The translations under genes and the position numbers were made by a program. Below are positions 59,230 through 64,000 of a DNA stretch of 64,000 nt, piece after piece. The stretch's first letter is position 1; every line of letters begins with the position of its first letter. The notes below the pieces were generated by a model. It searched no databases and was not told the DNA's origin. It saw only the letters and a program-made list of their open reading frames with translations. Location of the stretch: contig NZ_JBHFQG010000004.1 of assembly GCF_041949975.1 (NCBI RefSeq), positions 124,001 through 188,000 on the forward strand, written 5' to 3'. Source of the stretch: Alteribacillus sp041949975. Lineage in GTDB: Bacteria > Bacillota > Bacilli > Bacillales > Marinococcaceae.

Positions 59230-60204
59230 GTGGATAGAGAATTAGCGTTAGAAATTGTTCGTGTTACTGAAGCAGCAGCTATAGCTTCTGCTCAATGGCT
59301 TGGACGAGGCAAAAAAATAGAAGCAGACGACGCAGCGACCACTGCTATGCGGACCATGTTTGATTCTGTCAGCTGCAGCGGGACAGTGGTAATAGGGGAA
59401 GGTGAAAAAGACGAAGCTCCGATGCTGTATATTGGGGAAGAAGTTGGCAGCGGAAACGGCCCTGAAGTTGATATCGCCGTGGATCCGCTTGAAGGTACTA
59501 ATATAGTGGCTAATGGACGAGCTAACGCAATGGCTGTTATTGCAGTTGCTGACCGAGGAACATTGCTTCACGCTCCGGATATGTATATGGAAAAGCTTGC
59601 TGTCGGCCCTAATGCTGCCGGCTTAGTCCGCATTGATGACCCCATTGAAAAGACAATCGATATTGTTGCAAAAATGAATAACAAACGTGTTCGTGATCTA
59701 ACTGTTATTATTCAGGATCGAGAGCGTCATATGGAGATTGTTGAAAGAATCCGTGTAAAAGGGGCACGAGTGAAATTATTTGGAGATGGGGACGTTGGTG
59801 CATCAATCGCTACCGCCCTGCCGCAGACAGGGATTGATTTGTTCGTAGGAAAAGGGGGTGCTCCAGAGGGTGTTATCTCAGCTGCTGCTCTAAAAGCTCT
59901 TGGCGGCGATATGCAAGCACGCCTTGTACCGCATACGGAGGAAGAAGCTTCCCGCTGTAGAGAGATGGGACTCGATGATCCTTCCCAAATATTAGCTCTT
60001 AATGATTTAGTAAAAGGAGACGATGCGATCTTCGCTGCTACTGGTGTCTCTTCTGGAGAACTTCTTGAAGGCGTTCGTTTTCTAGGCGGTGATTTAACGG
60101 AGACAGATTCTATTGTGATGCGTGCCAAAACAAGAACTGTTCGTTATATTAAAGCACACCATCGCCTTGAACATAAACCTCACCTCGTTATGGAGGAAGA
60201 ATAA
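59230..60204 (+). CDS. glpX: Class II fructose-1,6-bisphosphatase (GlpX)
   Basis: A 324-residue metal-dependent phosphatase for gluconeogenesis. VVIGEGEKDEAPMLYIGEEV near residues 54-73 and VDIAVDPLEGTNIVANGRAN near 80-99 carry the metal-binding acids; FVGKGGAPEGVISAAALKAL near 206-225 binds phosphate. The start is GTG 59230 behind TGGAGGGATAAATCA. Together with pckA and pgi it covers gluconeogenic steps. It begins a co-directional run with the two small genes downstream. Confidence 0.96.
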   Translation: MDRELALEIVRVTEAAAIASAQWLGRGKKIEADDAATTAMRTMFDSVSCSGTVVIGEGEKDEAPMLYIGEEVGSGNGPEVDIAVDPLEGTNIVANGRANAMAVIAVADRGTLLHAPDMYMEKLAVGPNAAGLVRIDDPIEKTIDIVAKMNNKRVRDLTVIIQDRERHMEIVERIRVKGARVKLFGDGDVGASIATALPQTGIDLFVGKGGAPEGVISAAALKALGGDMQARLVPHTEEEASRCREMGLDDPSQILALNDLVKGDDAIFAATGVSSGELLEGVRFLGGDLTETDSIVMRAKTRTVRYIKAHHRLEHKPHLVMEEE

Positions 60205-60216
60205 GGAGGGTAAAAA

Positions 60217-60486
60217 GTGGGAGAAGAGCGATTTTATTTATATGATGATGTAGAAGATACAAAAACACGCTTTGTCAGCTTTATGGGAGAAGAAGAACGT
60301 TTTGATCTGGCAATAACCACCACTACTCGTCATTACGGAAAGCATTTGGTGCTTGATATGCAATCTAACCGCTTTGCCATCATTGGAACCGATGATTTAG
60401 AAGAACCGGGATATTTAGAAAAAGCCTTTCAATTAAACACAAAAAATGCTGCCGAATTAAAGGACTTTTTATACGAAGTTATTTAA
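60217..60486 (+). CDS. SAV0927/DUF3055 family protein
   Basis: An 89-residue soluble protein, ERFYLYDDVEDTKTRFVSFM near residues 4-23, then TTTTRHYGKHLVLDMQSNRF near 36-55 and YLEKAFQLNTKNAAELKDFL at the end, matching the small DUF3055 family of Bacillales. Function unknown. The start is GTG 60217 after AAGGAGGG, 12 bases past the glpX stop, so it is probably co-transcribed with glpX. Confidence 0.85.
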   Translation: MGEERFYLYDDVEDTKTRFVSFMGEEERFDLAITTTTRHYGKHLVLDMQSNRFAIIGTDDLEEPGYLEKAFQLNTKNAAELKDFLYEVI

Positions 60487-60543
60487 CCTTAAAATCGTAT
60501 GTTTACTCTTGAAAAGGGAAAGATAGACTTGAGGGGGGATACC

Positions 60544-60846
60544 ATGGAAGATAAGTATAAAAAATATCGGCAGGCTCACGAATCATCTAATTATACCGAC
60601 TTCGCAAACGTAGAAACGGGCAGGCGGTATTTGACATCGGAAACACTGCCTGAGGGCCCGTACGGATCTCCAGTCAATCGAGAACTTGGAAAAAGTTCTC
60701 CCTGGAAAGAAGGACAGCGCCATTATAGTCCGTTCAACTATGAATATAAAGCGTTCCACCAAAACATTCCAAGAAAGTATCCCGGTGCCCATCCGTTGCA
60801 TGACAATCCTAACGACCAAGAAGAATATCTTGATACTTCCAAATAA
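60544..60846 (+). CDS. Conserved small cytosolic protein, unknown
   Basis: A 100-residue hydrophilic protein: MEDKYKKYRQAHESSNYTDF at the start, then TSETLPEGPYGSPVNRELGK near residues 35-54, SSPWKEGQRHYSPFNYEYKA and YPGAHPLHDNP. I recognise this as a conserved Bacillaceae protein without known function; the aromatic, proline-rich and low-complexity nature suggests disorder. The start at 60544 has GAGGGGGG; a frame to 60499 lacks support. A terminator follows at 60913, closing the glpX unit. Confidence 0.8.
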   Translation: MEDKYKKYRQAHESSNYTDFANVETGRRYLTSETLPEGPYGSPVNRELGKSSPWKEGQRHYSPFNYEYKAFHQNIPRKYPGAHPLHDNPNDQEEYLDTSK

Positions 60847-60912
60847 TATTTTCCCCTTATATTTTCTTTTTCTGAAAAAATTTGGCTTGCTTCTATATTG
60901 GTTTGTAACAAC

Positions 60913-60950
60913 AAAAGCTCCCTTCTGCCACATGCAGAGGGAGCTTTTTT
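60913..60950. terminator. Bidirectional terminator between the glpX unit and yutD
   Basis: AAAAGCTCCCT pairs with AGGGAGCTTTTTT with an inner CTGC/GCAG stem. Confidence 0.88.
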
Positions 60951-61254
60951 ATTCGGGATTTCTTATTTTTTTTAAAACAAAATAAGCGCAGCCAAAATTG
61001 CAATATTCATAAATATAATCCTGCAGTGTTCCAATTTTGGTATCAAAAGAGACTTTTTTTCTCGAATCATCATAAAAACCGCGAAGCCTTAATTGATTAT
61101 GGCCCCAGTCCCCTACAACAAAATCATATTTATTCAAGACATCACTATAGCGTTCTTTAAATGTTTCTTCGTCCCAGCCATTTCGAATGTTTTCAATAAG
61201 TTCAAAATGCTGCCCTTGTATTTGAATCAAATCCTGCCACCTCACTTCTTCCAT
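60949..61254 (-). CDS. yutD: YutD-like protein (DUF1027)
   Basis: A 101-residue protein with GQHFELIENIRNGWDEETFK near residues 14-33, ERYSDVLNKYDFVVGDWGHN near 34-53 and DTKIGTLQDYIYEYCNFGCA near 71-90, matching DUF1027; function unknown. ATG 61254 was chosen from family length, yet no Shine-Dalgarno sequence is near. TTATGGTACAAT ends four bases before the ATG and looks like an extended -10, so the mRNA could be leaderless; the frame extends upstream to 61356. Confidence 0.85.
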   Translation of the reverse strand: MEEVRWQDLIQIQGQHFELIENIRNGWDEETFKERYSDVLNKYDFVVGDWGHNQLRLRGFYDDSRKKVSFDTKIGTLQDYIYEYCNFGCAYFVLKKIRNPE

Positions 61255-61389
61255 TTTTATTGTACCATAACCCCAACCCTTCCAAACATCTTCTCTTTTT
61301 GTATTTCCGCGATTTCCCACCTTTTTTTCCTTTTTGAAAAGCCATACTAAAAACATAACCGACTTTTTATGGAAGGGGGAAAAAGACGG

Positions 61390-61989
61390 ATGAAAAAAAC
61401 GATTATTTTTATTTTGATTACTTTTCTCGTTTTGCAGGGTTGTGCCGGAATACCAAATGACAATAATGAAGACCTAGGTGCAGAATACGGCCCGGAGCAT
61501 CCTCTTGATTATGTATCAGATACAGATAACACCGATCCTGGGTCTAACATCAAAGGGAATAACTTCGGCTACAGCAGAAATCAAGAAAATGAACCGAATT
61601 TAGACGATCAAATGACAATGCATGACGTTATTGATCGTCAGCGAATTGCTAATGGTATCAGCAATCTTCTTGTCCAGTCTCCTGAGGTGCATGAAGCAGG
61701 TGTTTTAATTACAAATGAATATGCTCTTATTGCTTTTAGACCGAACAATGAAGAAGAGGAAGACGCCGTAAAGCATGTAAAAATGATAACTGAATCCATT
61801 GTGCCTTATTATTATGTGACTGTCGTTACCGATAATCCAAATATGATAGAAGATATTGAGGCGTTTAAAGGGTTGGACGCTCGTTCTCGTGAAGGTCACA
61901 CTGCTCTAGAAAAAACAATCAATGATATGAGACAAACGACCGAACAGCCAAAAACTTCAAAACGTAAAGCAGATAACAATCATATGTAA
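61390..61989 (+). CDS. yutC: YhcN/YlaJ-family sporulation lipoprotein (YutC)
   Basis: A 199-residue lipoprotein. The signal ends with the lipobox LQGC near residues 16-19. A low-complexity Asp/Asn-rich segment follows, then the YhcN/YlaJ domain (about 75-160): IDRQRIANGISNLLVQSPEV and VYYVTVVTDNPNM-like YYYVTVVTDNPNMIEDIEAF. Members are found in spores of Bacillus. The start at ATG 61390 follows GGAAGGGGG. It is divergent from yutD and ends in a bidirectional terminator at 61993. Confidence 0.88.
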   Translation: MKKTIIFILITFLVLQGCAGIPNDNNEDLGAEYGPEHPLDYVSDTDNTDPGSNIKGNNFGYSRNQENEPNLDDQMTMHDVIDRQRIANGISNLLVQSPEVHEAGVLITNEYALIAFRPNNEEEEDAVKHVKMITESIVPYYYVTVVTDNPNMIEDIEAFKGLDARSREGHTALEKTINDMRQTTEQPKTSKRKADNNHM

Positions 61990-61992
61990 GAT

Positions 61993-62033
61993 AAAAATTC
62001 CTTGATTACAATAATATAATCAAGGAATTTTTC
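61993..62033. terminator. Bidirectional terminator between yutC and lipA
   Basis: AAAAATTCCTTGATTA pairs with TAATCAAGGAATTTTT around a short AT loop. Confidence 0.88.
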
Positions 62034-62040
62034 ATGCCAT

Positions 62041-62949
62041 TTAGGCTTTTTTATATTTGTTCGCTTCTTCATGGACCTGGGCTTCGTTTACTTGTTCATC
62101 CGCATGATAAGAGGAACGGACTAATGGACCAGATTCGCAATGACTAAACCCTTTCTTCATTGCAATATCTTTTAGTTCGGCAAATTCATCCGGAGTATAA
62201 TATTTTTGTACTTTTAGATGTTTCTTTGTTGGCTGGAGATATTGACCAATTGTCATAATATCTACATCATGCGCTCTTAAATCATCCATCGTGTTAATAA
62301 TTTCTTCTTTTGTCTCCCCAAGCCCAATCATAAGACTTGATTTTGTTGGGATATCCGGATGCATTTCTTTTGAACGCTGTAAAAAGGTGAGTGATCTCTC
62401 GTATGTAGCTCTTGCTCTAACACGTGGTGTCAGCCTTTCTACAGTTTCAATGTTATGATTTAAAATATTTGGGCGGGCTTCCATTAATATCTCAAGGTTC
62501 TCTTTTTTACCCATCATGTCAGAAGGAAGAACTTCAATCGTGCAGTAAGGATTACGGCGTCTTACGGCTCTCACGGTTTCAGCAAATACTTCTGCTCCAC
62601 CGTCTTTTAAATCATCCCGTGCAACGGCTGTAATAACGACATGTTTAAGACCCATTTGTTCGACCGATTCTGCTACACGCTCTGGTTCCTGCCAGTCCAA
62701 TTCATTAGGAAGTCCCGTTTTTACTGCACAAAACCGGCAAGCCCGTGTACACACGTCTCCTAATATCATAAATGTAGCAGTTTTCCGTTCTGCCCAGCAT
62801 TCATGAATATTAGGGCATTTAGCTTCTTCACAAACCGTGTGCAGGTTTTTCTCCCGCATCATTTTCTTTAATCCTTTGTATGATTCATTTGTATTGAGCT
62901 TAATTTTTAACCATTCCGGTTTACGAAGGTACTCCTCTGTTTTGGCCAA
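62041..62949 (-). CDS. lipA: Lipoyl synthase
   Basis: Radical SAM enzyme of 302 residues inserting two sulfurs into protein-bound octanoate. The auxiliary cluster cysteines are in HTVCEEAKCPNIHECW near residues 37-52, and the radical SAM motif is CTRACRFC near 67-74. LMIGLGETKEEIINTMDDL near 205-223 is typical. Alignment with B. subtilis LipA (MAKKDEHLRKPEW) and GGGAG eight bases upstream favour TTG 62949; GTG 62952 and 62958 are alternatives. It needs Fe-S supply, for which yutM and yutI are nearby. Confidence 0.95.
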   Translation of the reverse strand: MAKTEEYLRKPEWLKIKLNTNESYKGLKKMMREKNLHTVCEEAKCPNIHECWAERKTATFMILGDVCTRACRFCAVKTGLPNELDWQEPERVAESVEQMGLKHVVITAVARDDLKDGGAEVFAETVRAVRRRNPYCTIEVLPSDMMGKKENLEILMEARPNILNHNIETVERLTPRVRARATYERSLTFLQRSKEMHPDIPTKSSLMIGLGETKEEIINTMDDLRAHDVDIMTIGQYLQPTKKHLKVQKYYTPDEFAELKDIAMKKGFSHCESGPLVRSSYHADEQVNEAQVHEEANKYKKA

Positions 62950-63145
62950 CACACTCACTCCCGTTCATAAACTTAAATCTATAAGGATGCTACCCTATGG
63001 TTTTTATTTTCCATTTTCTCTCTTACTTTAACATGTCCAATGCCTGTGCGCCAAATGTCTTGTTTTTTCCAATGATTGGCCATTATGAAACAAGCCTCCT
63101 ATAGACAAACTAAAGATTAGAAATTACACAAAAAAGGATCGGTTG

Positions 63146-64000
63146 ATGATGAAAAAAGTATTAACAGCTATTTGTACAATTATTATATTCTTTTCTAATT
63201 TAACTTTCTCGAATATGGCAGACGCTGCTGAAAAATCTTCCGAAGAAATTTATAAAGAACGTCTTGCTTTATACAAAGAAATGGAAGCTGTCACACAGGT
63301 ACCCTGGTTTTGGCTCGCGGGGGTGGATACGTATGAAAAAGGACTGCGGCGTGCTAGAAATGACCGGGAAGAAACGCAAGGCGTCATCAATATATATTTT
63401 TCTCCAAAAGAGTGGGCAGGACCATTAAATCCTAATTTAGAATCGGATGATCCTTCTGCTATAGCTTTATTTGATGGAATCGGTTTAGATGGAAATGGAA
63501 ATGGAAAAGCCTCTTTAAAAGAAGATGCAGATGTTTTGTTTACTTTTGCAAACTACCTTTCCGATTACGGCTATGATGATGATAATATACAAATCGGCCT
63601 TTGGGAATATTACCAGCGTGATCAAGCTGTCAATATTATTACAGGTCATGCAAGAATTTATAAAAAATACAATCGAATCGATTTAGACGATGAACATGCG
63701 TTTCCCGTTCCATTAAACTACAATTACAGCTACCGCAGTACATGGGGAGATAAACGGGGCTGGGGCGGACGGCGCATTCATGAAGGTACCGATATATTTG
63801 CCGGCTACAGAACTCCTGTAAAAGCCACTTCTCATGGAATTATTGAATTAAAAGGATGGAACAAATTCGGCGGATGGCGGCTGGGTATTCGGGATTTGTC
63901 TAATACGTATCATTACTACGCCCATTTAAGCGGGTTTGAAGAGGGAATTAAAAAAGGAGATATTGTTGCTCCAGGGGATGTTATTGGTTATGTCGGCAGT
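63146..64000 (+). CDS. lytH: M23-family spore peptidase LytH (YunA), truncated by window edge
   Basis: About 285 residues are visible. An N-terminal signal peptide (KKVLTAICTIIIFFSNLTFS) precedes a helical domain, EIYKERLALYKEMEAVTQVP and GLDGNGNGKASLKEDADVLF. The M23 zinc site starts with RRIHEGTDIFAGYRTPVKA and continues YHYYAHLSGF. B. subtilis LytH (YunA) is an L-Ala-D-Glu endopeptidase acting in spore cortex maturation (literature). Two ATG codons follow AAAAGGATCGG. The 3' end lies outside the window. Order lipA-yunA matches B. subtilis. Confidence 0.9.
   Translation, partial: MMKKVLTAICTIIIFFSNLTFSNMADAAEKSSEEIYKERLALYKEMEAVTQVPWFWLAGVDTYEKGLRRARNDREETQGVINIYFSPKEWAGPLNPNLESDDPSAIALFDGIGLDGNGNGKASLKEDADVLFTFANYLSDYGYDDDNIQIGLWEYYQRDQAVNIITGHARIYKKYNRIDLDDEHAFPVPLNYNYSYRSTWGDKRGWGGRRIHEGTDIFAGYRTPVKATSHGIIELKGWNKFGGWRLGIRDLSNTYHYYAHLSGFEEGIKKGDIVAPGDVIGYVGS

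Overview
The window looks like a chromosomal segment of a spore-forming, probably salt- or alkali-adapted member of the Bacillaceae. Gene content and order follow two Bacillus subtilis neighbourhoods: the ytfP-leuS-ytqAB-ytpAB-ytoA-metK-pckA-ytmA-ytlACD-ytkD block and the patB/yug, yui and yum-yut-lipA-yunA block. Start sites carry strong Shine-Dalgarno sequences, with frequent GTG and TTG starts. Sporulation genes (sda, a Spo0E-like phosphatase, yutH, yutC, lytH) support a spore former. I see no rRNA operon, CRISPR array, prophage or intact transposase gene.

Layout. 1-3.3 kb: partial lipid II flippase ytgP, a YjbQ-family gene, ytfP, then a cluster of DnaA boxes. 3.3-13 kb: leuS with a T-box leader, the tRNA-modification pair ytqA-ytqB, two carbonic-anhydrase-family genes, ytpAB, a tandem repeat array, and a divergent pair made of a 39-residue secreted peptide and a PlcR-like HTH-TPR regulator. 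13-24.6 kb: metK with a SAM riboswitch, pckA with a CcpN-type box, the ytl ABC transporter, patB, a decayed DoxX gene behind an intact Rex operator, and the short checkpoint gene sda. 25-35 kb: tRNA-Ala, pgi, a sodium symporter, alaR-alaT, luxS and an MFS exporter. 35-39 kb: bioY with a BirA box and a TRAP transporter. 39.5-46 kb: yuiD, yuiC, yuiB, a frameshifted yuiA, a repeat-rich stretch, ndh and yumC. 46-64 kb: Fe-S genes (yutM, yutI, lipA), mqnE, dapF, a TetR-dehydrogenase fusion, hom-thrC-thrB, yutH/G/F/E, glpX, yutD, yutC and partial lytH.

How the genes work together. Much of the segment is central metabolism with visible control: leucyl-tRNA charging (T-box), SAM synthesis (riboswitch), gluconeogenesis (pckA, glpX, pgi), biotin uptake (BirA), alanine synthesis (alaR-alaT), threonine synthesis (hom-thrC-thrB) and lysine/peptidoglycan precursors (dapF). 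A redox theme recurs: two type II NADH dehydrogenase-like proteins (one fused to a TetR domain), ferredoxin-NADP reductase, two Rex-like sites, and MqnE of the futalosine menaquinone route.

The most unusual items are the PapR/PlcR-like peptide-regulator pair (11647-12850), the TetR-YutJ fusion (50118-51758), the DnaA-box cluster (3052-3210), and several families of dispersed palindromic repeats, some nested inside one another and one apparently supplying the last codons of ytoA.
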